Below, piece by piece: positions 35,701 to 43,805 of a DNA stretch of 64,000 nucleotides. The notes under the pieces were generated by a model. It was not told the origin of the DNA, searched no databases, and worked only from the letters and a program-made list of their open reading frames with translations. Each line of letters opens with the position of its first letter. The first letter of the stretch is position 1. Source of the stretch: Colwellia sp. Lineage in GTDB: Bacteria > Pseudomonadota > Gammaproteobacteria > Enterobacterales > Alteromonadaceae. The position numbers and the translations under genes are program-made. Location of the stretch: positions 310,001 to 374,000 of the forward strand of contig NZ_JABSPA010000003.1 in assembly GCF_013214175.1 (NCBI RefSeq). Direction: 5' to 3'.

Positions 35701-38096
35701 CCGGAGCCTGAACTGATAATTAATTTATTGCTTTTGGTGACAACAATATCGTATGGGTCGGTATTAATTTCGAAGGTATTGATAATGCTTTGTTTTTCAG
35801 TATCAAGTGTTGAGATATAACCGCTTTGATTTTCCTCTTGTAAATAAGAGTTATGCTCTTGTGAAAGTAAAGCTATGTATAAAAGGTTAGTATCTTTTTG
35901 CAAATAAAGACTTTCAGGCATGTAGTCAAATTCAAAGTATTTCTCTGCTTCACCTGTGGCCAAATTAACAACATATAAACGTTTTGCTTGTTTATCTGTT
36001 ATGTAGCTGTAGCCATTTAGTTTGTCTGTAGCAGTATCAGTTGTAGCAAAATCCAAAGTGTACGGTGCCGGATCTGAGATAATTATCCCATCATCAATGC
36101 CTTGAGCAACATCAAACGATTTAATTAGTATATGGGTTAGGCCGCCAGAATCTTTTACTTGTAATCGAACATACTTTTCGCCAGCAACGCTATATTTATA
36201 TTTAAACTCACTTGAAGAAAGAAAGTGGCTATCCCAAGTGTTGTCGTTATCAACATCCCAGCGATACTTTAATTCACTGCCGTCTTGTTTATCAGAACTC
36301 TCTGATGCGTCAAAGGTATATTCTTCACTAGTATCGCCATTTATTGGCGAATAAACGAAGCTAGCAACAGGTTTTACGTTACTACCACAATTGAAACACG
36401 GATGATATTTTTTAACCACCACAAGCTCATTGTCTACTGTCGTTATATAATACGCATGATTTTTTTCTGAGTAGGTAAATAGAACGTTGCCGATAACTGA
36501 TATTTCATTAATAACTTCATATGTTGTCAAATTTAAAATACTTACGGAACCATCGAGTAACACAAGGTTGACAATATTTTCTATCTCGTCATAAATTATA
36601 TGGGTAATATGTTGAGAAAAGTCTACTAATTCACGAACTAATTGAAAGTCCAGGGTGCTATACATAGCGCCAGAAGATGTGATCAGGTTGGCACCATCAG
36701 GACTTAACCAATAGTCATTACTGTAATCCCAATTATAATAAGCATTTGAAAGTTGACTAATTGATACTCCTGTAACGTCAAACTTGCGAATAGAACCGCC
36801 TTCAAACGCGTAAACAATTTGTCTTTTTTCGTCATAAATAAGTTTAGAACCTTGATAAACTGAGGATACAGACGCTAACAGTTGTCCGGTTGATAAATCA
36901 TAAGCATGAACAGCCCCCCATTGGCCAGATCCCGGCGAGACAATAATTTTTTCATTGTTAGTAATGACAAAATCAAAAGGGTCTATTTGTAAAGAAAGCA
37001 CTGATAATTTTTCAAAAGTATTGGCGTCTATTACGGCAATAGAACCGGTTTGCTCGTCGTTCCACCAATAAGAGCTATGTTCTTGGTGCAAAAGGGATAC
37101 ATATATCCTTTGGCTCCGTGAAGAATAAACAACTTTTTCAGGCATATAATCGAAGGTGATAACCGATAATTCGTTACCTGTTTCTATATCTAACAAGGTC
37201 AACGAATTATTATTTTTATTGGTTAAAACGATTAACTTTAATTCACCAATAACCGTAATATTGTCGTCTTGAACCTGGTCTTTGTAGCCAATAATGTTAA
37301 TTAATTGGTTGTTTGAGTCATCTTCGTCACTAATGCCGTCATTATCGTCATCGGTATCGCTGTTATCTCCTTGGCCATCGTTATCAAAATCGTATTGTTC
37401 GAGGGCATCCCACGGGAAGGCGTCCTCATCATTATTGAGGCCATCATTGTCATTGTCGAGATCTACCATATTCATGATGCCATCTTCATCGCTATCTATA
37501 TCATTTGCAGCGGCCAGTATCTGGCTAAAGTGAACTTGGGCTGACAGTCGTGATACCAGTGATAATTTTGTGATGGCGGAAAACTTACTGTCCGATAAAT
37601 CGAAATCATTAATTGAAAGGTTTATGGTATTAAGTGCATCTATTTGATCTTGCGCAAGTGTTATACTTTCTGAGAAGTCACCGTCATCATCGAGTGATTG
37701 CATCAAACGTAAAAAATTTACCAGTGGTTGATAGGTTATGTCGCGTGTATCAAATAATTCAAACGGGGTGATAATCGTGTCAGCTTGAACACTTGGAAAC
37801 TCTATTGAGCCTATTTTGAAGGTTACGGTATCGCCTTCTTCATAACTAAACTCGCCTGTTATAGATGTTTTACCATTTTGGCCTGAGCTGGTTTCATAGC
37901 TTAAATTTGCAATTGGCGAGTCAATGATCTTACCCGTGAAAATGGTTGGCTCTGGTGTTGGTTCTGGTGTTGGCTCTGGTGTTGGGGCTGGTGCGGGAGT
38001 TGGTGTAGGTTTTTCATTACTAGTCTCGGAGTCTCCCCCACAAGCTGTCAGTACAGACAATAAGATACAAGTAATTAAAAGTTTAATTAGCGACAT
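32703..38096 (-). CDS. Giant lipoprotein with PKD-like and propeller-like repeats
   Basis: A 1,797-residue predicted lipoprotein (lipobox LLSVLTACGG; start at ATG 38096, though one at 38108 is in frame). After a Pro/Glu/Thr linker (~30-55) comes the same N-terminal domain as in the lipoprotein at 20563 (GKIIDSPIANLSYETS, TVTFKIG, ITPFELF), then Asp-rich repeats like thrombospondin type 3 (~200-265, DLDNDNDGLNNDEDAFPWDA), which should bind calcium. Four propeller-like blocks of about 300 residues alternate with three PKD-like domains of about 90; the whole unit repeats every ~410 residues. Before each PKD is a conserved HPC-x-x-CG motif (near 569, 979, 1386). Confidence 0.85.
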   Translation of the reverse strand: MSLIKLLITCILLSVLTACGGDSETSNEKPTPTPAPAPTPEPTPEPTPEPTIFTGKIIDSPIANLSYETSSGQNGKTSITGEFSYEEGDTVTFKIGSIEFPSVQADTIITPFELFDTRDITYQPLVNFLRLMQSLDDDGDFSESITLAQDQIDALNTINLSINDFDLSDSKFSAITKLSLVSRLSAQVHFSQILAAANDIDSDEDGIMNMVDLDNDNDGLNNDEDAFPWDALEQYDFDNDGQGDNSDTDDDNDGISDEDDSNNQLINIIGYKDQVQDDNITVIGELKLIVLTNKNNNSLTLLDIETGNELSVITFDYMPEKVVYSSRSQRIYVSLLHQEHSSYWWNDEQTGSIAVIDANTFEKLSVLSLQIDPFDFVITNNEKIIVSPGSGQWGAVHAYDLSTGQLLASVSSVYQGSKLIYDEKRQIVYAFEGGSIRKFDVTGVSISQLSNAYYNWDYSNDYWLSPDGANLITSSGAMYSTLDFQLVRELVDFSQHITHIIYDEIENIVNLVLLDGSVSILNLTTYEVINEISVIGNVLFTYSEKNHAYYITTVDNELVVVKKYHPCFNCGSNVKPVASFVYSPINGDTSEEYTFDASESSDKQDGSELKYRWDVDNDNTWDSHFLSSSEFKYKYSVAGEKYVRLQVKDSGGLTHILIKSFDVAQGIDDGIIISDPAPYTLDFATTDTATDKLNGYSYITDKQAKRLYVVNLATGEAEKYFEFDYMPESLYLQKDTNLLYIALLSQEHNSYLQEENQSGYISTLDTEKQSIINTFEINTDPYDIVVTKSNKLIISSGSGQWTNIYAYNAENGEVLGSTGIRQQSKISLHPDEEWLFAANTDLSPSDVEKYDISVEGIQSLSDSPYHGDHRFYGNVWLTPDGNYIVTRGGDLFKASDMTYVASLSDNGETFEDVIFDQENNLLFALTSNETIAYFNTLSYEKIAQLQNAKEVNKLALFDNILYAFGENIQLLTWDHPCPTCGDNIVPVSSFEVSPLDGDTTDTFITDASASTDIEDSLDALQFRWDFNNDNQWDTSYSSEISAETKYILSGEKTIRLQVKDSLGGSHISEHTFHVAQGIDDGIDVTDSIAYQLDYTISDLVSDQTLGLQFIIDKNDKKLYILDLVTGETLKYFNFIYAPDRLYLQKDTGRLYVTLLEKEHNEYQWQESARGFVAVFNVDNKTRIDTLEINTSPYDIVATSDGKLLISSGTYQGDFIVYDTNTGTQLVNPNISRETTLTLSEDEQYLFTQQDNYSYIYKYSISSSTISYLSNTLESEYGNSKSALWLSPDGKYIISLSGKVYLAHDMSLVVNLGENIGYFRDIIIDQAQKLLFILTTEGDIHYYNMTSFEKVGTIAASSSAQWLSMYNNELLVATSNELMIRYTHPCLTCGSNTAPIAEFTSTPEMPDTSDTITFEASDSLDAEDLLSQLQFKWDFENDGEWDTSYSSSTSAEKKYTVAGTYTAVLQVKDSGGLIHKSVQQLTVTQGTDFGVEVTNSEAFTLDFSITDLAVDAENGLVYFSDKGAKRLYQFNLATGKTERYFEFDFAPESIFFNATSKTLFIAHLVQEHSSYYWEEDQEGYISLLDATQKAITKTYKINTDPYDLVATSQDKLIVTSGSGQWTDIFVYQASTGEKLGSWGIRQASKLAIHPNENYVYAADTDSSPSDIEKFDISGTAITSLGDSPYHGDYRMNGNIWLNPDGEYLITRGGDLFYSSDMTFVNNISTVGNLIKKVTFDATNNKMYTIESDGMVKKYETESFTLESTDSSLTNPSSLFFYNEQLYIISNSGISVILNKLSL

Positions 38097-38249
38097 GATT
38101 AAATCCATTTAAGTTGATAAGTTTTATTCGTTTTTATTATAAAATCTATAAAATCTATATTATCTAGTTAGTTAGCTTTCCTCAAGCTTCTTTATCACCT
38201 TTACATTAAAATCCTTTTCAACCCAAGTAAAAAGTTATAACTAGAGTAT

Positions 38250-38420
38250 AACTAGGACACCCACTGTTAATTACTTGGCTCGTCTAATAACATTTGACTG
38301 GATTTTAGTAGGTTGTGGCGGTGGCACCCAAAAGATAAGGGGGAGTAAACGCACTGCTCAATAGGGCGCCACTGGGGTTCCAAAGGGGAGGCACTGCGGT
38401 ACGTAGCCCCTTGGGAATTC
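38250..38420. repeat. 38-bp shared flank and decayed mosaic repeat
   Basis: 38250-38287 repeats the flank at 32149, followed by TTGTGGCGGTGGCACCCAAA, GGGGGAGTAAACGCACTGCT and AATAGGGCGCCACTGGGGTT with CCAAAGGGGAGGCACTGCGG. The right end is lost where the symporter gene begins. Confidence 0.75.
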
Positions 38421-38427
38421 TCATCAT

Positions 38428-39780
38428 TTATAAGTAATCTTTTATATATTTTTGTGTAGCTTTTCTTACCTTTGAGGAAAGTAATAATGTTGATATCATG
38501 GTGGGAATTGCCATTAAAGCATACATGAAGGTGATGAAATTTATCACCATAGACAAGGATGCTACAGCGCCTACGATAATAAGTATCAGGTAAAACTGCT
38601 TATAAACCTTTTCAAATGTTTTACCAAACAAAAACTCACTACATTTACTGCCGTAATACCAAAAAGTTAACACAGTGCTAGTACTGAGAAAAAACACCAT
38701 TACCATTAACAGATAGCTGCCTACGTTTGGAAATGTTTGCTCAAAGGCATAAACCGTCATGCCAACGCCTTGATGATCTGTTTGCCATGCACCGGTAACT
38801 AATACCGCTAAAGCAGTACATGTGCAGACAATTAACGTATCAACAATGGGGCCAAATGAAGCAACAAATCCTTCTCGAATGGGTTCGTTGGTTTTAGCTG
38901 CTCCATGGGCTAAAGATTCAGTGCCTATACCCGCTTCGTTAGAAAAAGCACCTCGTTGAACTCCGATAATAATAACAGTACCTATAAGTCCTCCGGCAGC
39001 AGATCCTGGATTAAATGCACCTGAAAAAATAAGCATAAATGTTTCCGGTATTTTATGGTAGTTCATCACCAGTAGCACTAATGTCATTATAAAATAACCT
39101 ATGACCATTATAGGAACAACTTTAGTGGCTACTGCGGCAATTCGTGTTAATTTCCCCATGACAATCCAAGAAATCATCATAAATAATGCCAGGCCAACTA
39201 ACAGATCGAAAGTGAAGTGATTGTCTGTTTCCGCTAACCCATAGGGGATGGCAATAACATCTCTTAATATTTGCACTAATTGGTTTATTTGAAAAAGAGG
39301 CAAGGCACCAAATATACAGCCGATGCAAAACAACCAAGCGAGGGGCAGCCATTTTTTATCTAAGCCTTCTCTAATCACATACATTGGCCCGCCCTGTAAT
39401 TTACCACTACGGTCCTCACCTCGATACATAACAGCTAAAGATGCGGTATAAAATTTGGTTGCAATACCAACGATTGCCGTCAACCACATCCAAAATATTG
39501 CTCCTGGTCCACCCATGGTAATGGCGACAGCTACCCCGGCAATATTTCCAAGACCTAGCGTTCCTGACAGCGCGACAATTAACGCTTGAAAGTGACTAAT
39601 ATCTCCTTTGGTATTCTTTTCATTGTCATACTTGCCACTAATGATGCTAATAGCATGTGCAAGTCTTTTATAGGGAGCTAGTCTAGAGTGAATAACAAAA
39701 TAGGCACCACCGCCGACAAGTAACAAAACCATGGGAAGTCCCCAGGCAAAGTTAACTAAAGTAACTAATATATCTTCCAT
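38428..39780 (-). CDS. agcS: AGCS-family amino acid (alanine/glycine):cation symporter
   Basis: A 450-residue membrane protein of the alanine or glycine:cation symporter family with about ten hydrophobic segments. Diagnostic segments are SGTLGLGNIAGVAVAITMGG near residue 75 and GVQRGAFSNEAGIGTESLAH near 280. It probably imports D/L-alanine or glycine with sodium. The gene is single; glycine uptake would feed the glycine cleavage genes 30 kb away, but no link is shown. Symbol is by family. Confidence 0.9.
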   Translation of the reverse strand: MEDILVTLVNFAWGLPMVLLLVGGGAYFVIHSRLAPYKRLAHAISIISGKYDNEKNTKGDISHFQALIVALSGTLGLGNIAGVAVAITMGGPGAIFWMWLTAIVGIATKFYTASLAVMYRGEDRSGKLQGGPMYVIREGLDKKWLPLAWLFCIGCIFGALPLFQINQLVQILRDVIAIPYGLAETDNHFTFDLLVGLALFMMISWIVMGKLTRIAAVATKVVPIMVIGYFIMTLVLLVMNYHKIPETFMLIFSGAFNPGSAAGGLIGTVIIIGVQRGAFSNEAGIGTESLAHGAAKTNEPIREGFVASFGPIVDTLIVCTCTALAVLVTGAWQTDHQGVGMTVYAFEQTFPNVGSYLLMVMVFFLSTSTVLTFWYYGSKCSEFLFGKTFEKVYKQFYLILIIVGAVASLSMVINFITFMYALMAIPTMISTLLLSSKVRKATQKYIKDYL

Positions 39781-39877
39781 TTTAACCTTTTTTTAAATGT
39801 GACAACGTATTGATAAATCAGCTAACACTATATTCTAGGTTAAAAAAAATTTACAGTTATTAACTCAGAAAAATTAG

Positions 39878-40170
39878 ATTATTTGTCGCAGTGACAGCCA
39901 AAAGGAAGAGTGAGACTGTCTCCACTCTTTATTCCCTGCCTTTGGATTCCCCCAGAGCGGCTAGTAAACGTATTCTTTAATTCTCTCAACTGTTGTTGAG
40001 GCTTTTTCAAGTAAAGGCGCTGATGACGAAGACTGCCACTATTCATGGACGACTTATATTCTGATCTTAGTGGCAGGAATAGTGGTTTACGCTAGTTGAA
40101 ATTAAAGGTTGAATGTTCTGCTGAGTAGGGCGTCGCAGAATCTTATTCTGCCACCGATAATAACTTGGTG
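39878..40170. repeat. Mosaic repeat remnants and a REP-like copy
   Basis: TTTGTCGCAGTGACAGCCAA, GAGTGAGACTGTCTCCACTC, GGATTCCCCCAGAGCGGCTA, then CGAAGACTGCCACTATTCAT, GGTTTACGCTAGTTGAAATT and TCTGCTGAGTAGGGCGTCGC. Directly after, TTCTGCCACCGATAATAACTTG (40146-40167) is a RAYT-type REP sequence with one change. At 40193-40211 lies the inverse of AATAAATGGGGTCAGATA. 40212-40440 shows no real gene. Confidence 0.75.
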
Positions 40171-40465
40171 GTAATTATTGGGGAACCCTCAGTATCTGAC
40201 CCCATTTATTGTCAAAGCTTGCACAATAAAGAGTTCAGCTTGACGGCTTAATGGAATGCTTTGTGGCTTTCTTAAAGTGACTTCAATCTTTGCTAATAAT
40301 ACCTGCACTTTAATTTTATAATTAGGCTGTTCTAACAAGGGGTCAATTCGCCACCTCGTGCGTGGATTTTTTACATCTGGCTCTGTCTCTGATGATACAA
40401 TCAATTTATATAGATAAAATCCAGCTAATCAATACTATTGGTTGGTAAATTACAAGGTTACTCCT

Positions 40466-41470
40466 GTGGAATATAAACAAATTGAATTTAAAAAGATCAC
40501 TATTGATCACTTAACATGCCAGTCTTGTGGTTCTAAGCAGCATAATGTTATTGGAAAACTGACTTATTTGTATTTTTTTTTAGAAGTCATCCCCTTTGTC
40601 CCGGTTAAAAAATCCATCAATATCGTCTGTAACCATTGTGATAGCTCTTTTGATGTCGACTCACTTTCATCGTCTGCCTATAAAATACTTAGTAAAAAAC
40701 TATTCAAATTATATGCCTTGGTCCCCATGTATACTGGCGTTATTCTGATTTTACTGGCGTTGTCTTATTGGCAGTATGATAAATATCAGGACAATTTACT
40801 CAGTAAAGAATATATTGAAAGCCCTAAAGTTAATGATTTTTATTATATTAATCAAAAGAGTATTAACGATAAAATACCACCCAATAAAAAGTATGTCTTG
40901 GGCAAGGTGGTCAGCCTTACTCCTAACACTGTTTCTTTGGTATTTTCACGCTTTCTTTTTGAAAACGAGTCCTCCTTAGCAAGTGACATACGAGGTGCCA
41001 AGGTCATAGATGCCAAGTATTTCAATAAAAAACATCATGTATTTACCCGCGAACAACTGATTAACTTCTATCAAAACGATACGGTATTATTGGTGCTACG
41101 TCCGAAAAACTTAAAGTTGTTTGGCACCATAGTTCTGACAACCAACATCGGTGTTAATAGGAAGGTAGAAGGTTATCGTGAAAATAGAATCGGTTTATCT
41201 TTTATGTTAGATGCTGATAATAAAGAAAGTTTAGAAGATGCCGAAAGATTTTTCTTGGAATCTGCCAATAAAGGTTATGTTCAAGGCCAACTTAATTTAG
41301 CTCGTTTGTATCTTGACAGCAATAAAATAAACCAAGCATTAGAGTGGTCAAAAATAGCAGCATTAAAAGGTTATGATTTGGCGATAGAATTTTATACTCA
41401 ACACTGTAGCCTTAGTGAAGATTGTGATGTAGCCGCCTTTAATGCAGAACTCATCGAAGTAGGATTTTAA
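40466..41470 (+). CDS. Zinc-ribbon / transmembrane / Sel1-like protein, paralogue B
   Basis: Paralogue of the protein at 31062-32141. It shares the two Cys pairs (CQSCGSKQH and CNHC), the segment FVPVKKSINIVC against FPVKRDTRVEC, the TM segment (LVPMYTGVILILLALSYW), YIESPKVNDFYYIN and the C-terminal Sel1-like repeats (AERFFLESANKGYVQGQLNLA, ALEWSKIAALKGYDLAIEFY). The start is uncertain: GTG at 40466 has an AAGG eight bases upstream, and a TTG at 40442 would add eight residues. The function is unknown; about 9 kb separates the two copies. Confidence 0.75.
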   Translation: MEYKQIEFKKITIDHLTCQSCGSKQHNVIGKLTYLYFFLEVIPFVPVKKSINIVCNHCDSSFDVDSLSSSAYKILSKKLFKLYALVPMYTGVILILLALSYWQYDKYQDNLLSKEYIESPKVNDFYYINQKSINDKIPPNKKYVLGKVVSLTPNTVSLVFSRFLFENESSLASDIRGAKVIDAKYFNKKHHVFTREQLINFYQNDTVLLVLRPKNLKLFGTIVLTTNIGVNRKVEGYRENRIGLSFMLDADNKESLEDAERFFLESANKGYVQGQLNLARLYLDSNKINQALEWSKIAALKGYDLAIEFYTQHCSLSEDCDVAAFNAELIEVGF

Positions 41471-41515
41471 TTAACTGGGCTAATTAACTGGGCTAATTAA
41501 CTGGGCTAATTAACT
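41471..41515. repeat. 13-bp tandem repeat
   Basis: TTAACTGGGCTAA occurs three times plus a partial copy directly after the paralogue B stop codon. The flank beyond (TATGCACCTACTGTTAATTT) is a diverged form of the 32149/38250 sequence. Confidence 0.85.
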
Positions 41516-41715
41516 ATGCACCTACTGTTAATTTTTATTCTAACTTCAGCTTCTCCAACTGTGATGACTAAGTCTTTATAAACAAAAGTATCTGACTTTA
41601 GGTGTGTTCATATCAATAATAGTTTGTTATTTTAATGTATTCTGTCATCAGATTAGCTTATTAGGTAAAGCCCTCTAAGCCACTAAAAAAACAAATTAAA
41701 TTGGGAGAATGAACA

Positions 41716-42066
41716 ATGGTAAACATGTTAATTACATATCAACTTAATGACGGTGATGTTATTGAAATTAATCATCCAGAAGAGTTTGAGTTTAGAGATT
41801 TAGATGGCAACAGTTTAGGCAATGCTGAGGTTATCAAGCTTCATAATAATGATCTTATATTGGCTGAAGCCGCATTTGTAATTTCAGCCGAACATGAGAA
41901 AATTATTATACCAAGCGATGCTGCATTCATGGAATCAAAAGCAGGAGTAAAACAACCGTTCGATTTTAATGGTCTGGTAAAAGTCTGTGGTTTTTCTTCT
42001 GTTAAATATAAATTTGATAGACAAGGTGATGAGAGCTCTGCTTGGGTTGTCGCCTATCCTCTGTAA
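41716..42066 (+). CDS. Small hypothetical protein
   Basis: Not recognised. A 116-residue acidic protein with a clear ribosome site (GGGAG, 41702-41706) before the ATG. No signal peptide or TM segment. The sequence alternates short strands (LITYQLNDGDVIEI, KIIIPSDAAF, VKYKFDRQ), which suggests a small beta-barrel or beta-sandwich. It stands alone between two repeat-bearing gaps. Confidence 0.6.
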   Translation: MVNMLITYQLNDGDVIEINHPEEFEFRDLDGNSLGNAEVIKLHNNDLILAEAAFVISAEHEKIIIPSDAAFMESKAGVKQPFDFNGLVKVCGFSSVKYKFDRQGDESSAWVVAYPL

Positions 42067-42069
42067 TAA

Positions 42070-42165
42070 TTGAGCGGCGCTTTGGGGATTGAAAAGGGGC
42101 TCGAAAGTTCCCCTTTCGTGCAGTCGTCATCCGACGCCAAGCAGGGAGCCGGGCTCTAAATAACC
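42070..42165. repeat. Mosaic repeat, right end fragment
   Basis: GAGCGGCGCTTTGGGGATTG, AAAGTTCCCCTTTCGTGCAG, GTCGTCATCCGACGCCAAGC, AGGGAGCCGGGCTC. The following 430 bp to the next gene include a CACTATGGTGTGTTTTGTGC stretch but no identified feature. Confidence 0.65.
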
Positions 42166-42593
42166 CCTTAAGTACTAAGGTAATGAAAAGGCTGGAGTTG
42201 TTTTCGGATGAATTATCTTACCAGCTCAATTACACGTTGAACTCAAATTAAATTATAATTTCACTGTCGCCTAAAAGCGACATAACTCTCATCTACCAAA
42301 AAATATCTACTCGTTGTTTTCTAAGAATTTATAACGCTATTCACTAATAATTTAGATCCAAATAGCCACGTTATCTTTTCATCTGTTGTCGGGTGGCGAC
42401 AGTATTACCATCGTTTTCTTTCAACGTCTGCTGAAAATAGTTTAAAAACAGCTTATTACCACTATGGTGTGTTTTGTGCTAACCAAACCAACAAAGGTAA
42501 AATATAAATTAAGAGCTATTTATTATGAAAGTTGCTTGAGTTGCTATCGACATTCACAGAATAAAAGGCTTAACATCAAAAAAGGTAATTTAC

Positions 42594-42953
42594 ATGTCTA
42601 AGAATATTTCTACTTCTCTCCAGAAAACAGCAACTCGTTGCATTAAAATTGATAATTGGATTTTTGAAATTAAAGCTGTTCGAGCGATACGCGTAGAGGA
42701 ATATGGGCAGCCTTATTCTGGTATCGCAAATATAAATATTAATGGCGATAAAGCTTATATTGATGGATTAATGACAAACTCAAATGTTGAGTTTGGCCGA
42801 GAAGATTTTGCGGCTTTTAAAGCCTATTTACAACAATTAGACATTACTAAAGTCGACTTTGACCGTTATAAAAACCAAGAAGCTATTGCTAAATCATTGG
42901 ATGTTCCACCATTAACTGCCCGTTCAACAGCGTTAAAATTAGTGACCATCTGA
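42594..42953 (+). CDS. Small hypothetical protein
   Basis: Not recognised. 119 residues, start ATG after AAAAAAGGTAATTTAC. No signal or TM segment. The middle (IANININGDKAYIDGLMTN) suggests beta structure and the C-terminal half (DFAAFKAYLQQLDITKVDFD) is helical. No operon partners: 528 bp of non-coding sequence precede it and 228 bp follow. Confidence 0.6.
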   Translation: MSKNISTSLQKTATRCIKIDNWIFEIKAVRAIRVEEYGQPYSGIANININGDKAYIDGLMTNSNVEFGREDFAAFKAYLQQLDITKVDFDRYKNQEAIAKSLDVPPLTARSTALKLVTI

Positions 42954-43181
42954 TGATTCATCAATAAATAGGCGCATGGTTATCCAATTAAAATAATAGT
43001 GTGCAGGGGAAGATGTATTGCTTACTTTAAAGTTATGATTTTAATATCATGACTTTAAAGGAACTTAGCTATAAAATCAGCTTTCCTATTAGTCATAACG
43101 AATTGAAAAATAACTTTTCCAGACGCCATGTTAAATTTACTAAATCACAAAACACCCTATTTATTAGTCGAGAGTAAAAAG

Positions 43182-43664
43182 ATGTTAATACGCACTTTGT
43201 TGGTCAGTTCTGCTTGTTTCTTGATGTTTTCTTGCGGGAGTTCAAACAATTCTAGTAGCGTGTATAGCCCTGAAGAAATCAATGCGCACTGGTTAAAAAT
43301 GAACCTTAAACGAGAGGGAGTGGTAGTCACTGACTCGGGGTTGCAGTACAAAATTTTAGAACATAGTACTGGTTGTAAACCTGACGCTGATTATAAAGTT
43401 ACAGTGCACTATAAAATGTTGTCAGCTAGATCGAAACGAATTATCGACAGTAGTTACCAACGCGGTAACCCCAGTAAGTTTCAGCTAGCTAAAATGGTTA
43501 AAGGATGGCGTGAAGGTGTACCTATGATGAAGGTTGGTGAAACTTGGGAGCTTTATATACCGCCCCATTTAGCCTATGGCAGCAGAGGTTCACCAGGATC
43601 AGTTGCGCCCAATAGCGTACTTATCTCACAAATCACACTTGTTGATGCACGTTGTCAGGATTAG
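43182..43664 (+). CDS. FKBP-type peptidyl-prolyl isomerase, lipoprotein
   Basis: Catalyses cis-trans isomerisation of proline bonds in the periplasm. Starting at 43182 gives a lipoprotein leader MLIRTLLVSSACFLMFSCG; a longer in-frame start (43128) would hide it. The FKBP fold is seen as VVVTDSGLQYKILEH, then VTVHYKML, VKGWREGVPMMKVGETWELYIP and HLAYGSRGSPGSVAPNSVL. The usual DGTxFDSS segment is altered to RIIDSSYQRGNPSKF, with the aspartate kept. About 160 residues, a single FKBP domain without the FkpA-type N-terminal dimer domain. Confidence 0.88.
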   Translation: MLIRTLLVSSACFLMFSCGSSNNSSSVYSPEEINAHWLKMNLKREGVVVTDSGLQYKILEHSTGCKPDADYKVTVHYKMLSARSKRIIDSSYQRGNPSKFQLAKMVKGWREGVPMMKVGETWELYIPPHLAYGSRGSPGSVAPNSVLISQITLVDARCQD

Positions 43665-43689
43665 GCACTAAATCAAGTAATAAGTAATA

Positions 43690-43745
43690 AATGGGTCAGT
43701 GACAGTTAATAATGATAATTAATTGTTATTGTCACAGACCCTTTA
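43690..43745 (+). terminator. Inverted repeat after the FKBP gene
   Basis: GGGTCAGTGACA (43693-43704) and TGTCACAGACCC (43730-43741) are inverse complements except for one mismatch, with complementary AT sequence inside. It contains AATAAATGGGTCAGTG, a variant of the dispersed AATAAATGGGGTCAGAGT word, in inverted arrangement. It may act as a terminator. Confidence 0.55.
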
Positions 43746-43805
43746 ATTCTGTTTTAACTCGGCTTTAATTAATCCATAAACCTTCAAGTTTTATATTCAC
43801 AGCTA

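Noticed and set aside
40189..40404. Minus-strand frame over the AATAAATGGGGTCAGATA inverse copy
   Set aside because: Begins in non-coding sequence and ends in a repeat word; no domain or ribosome site.
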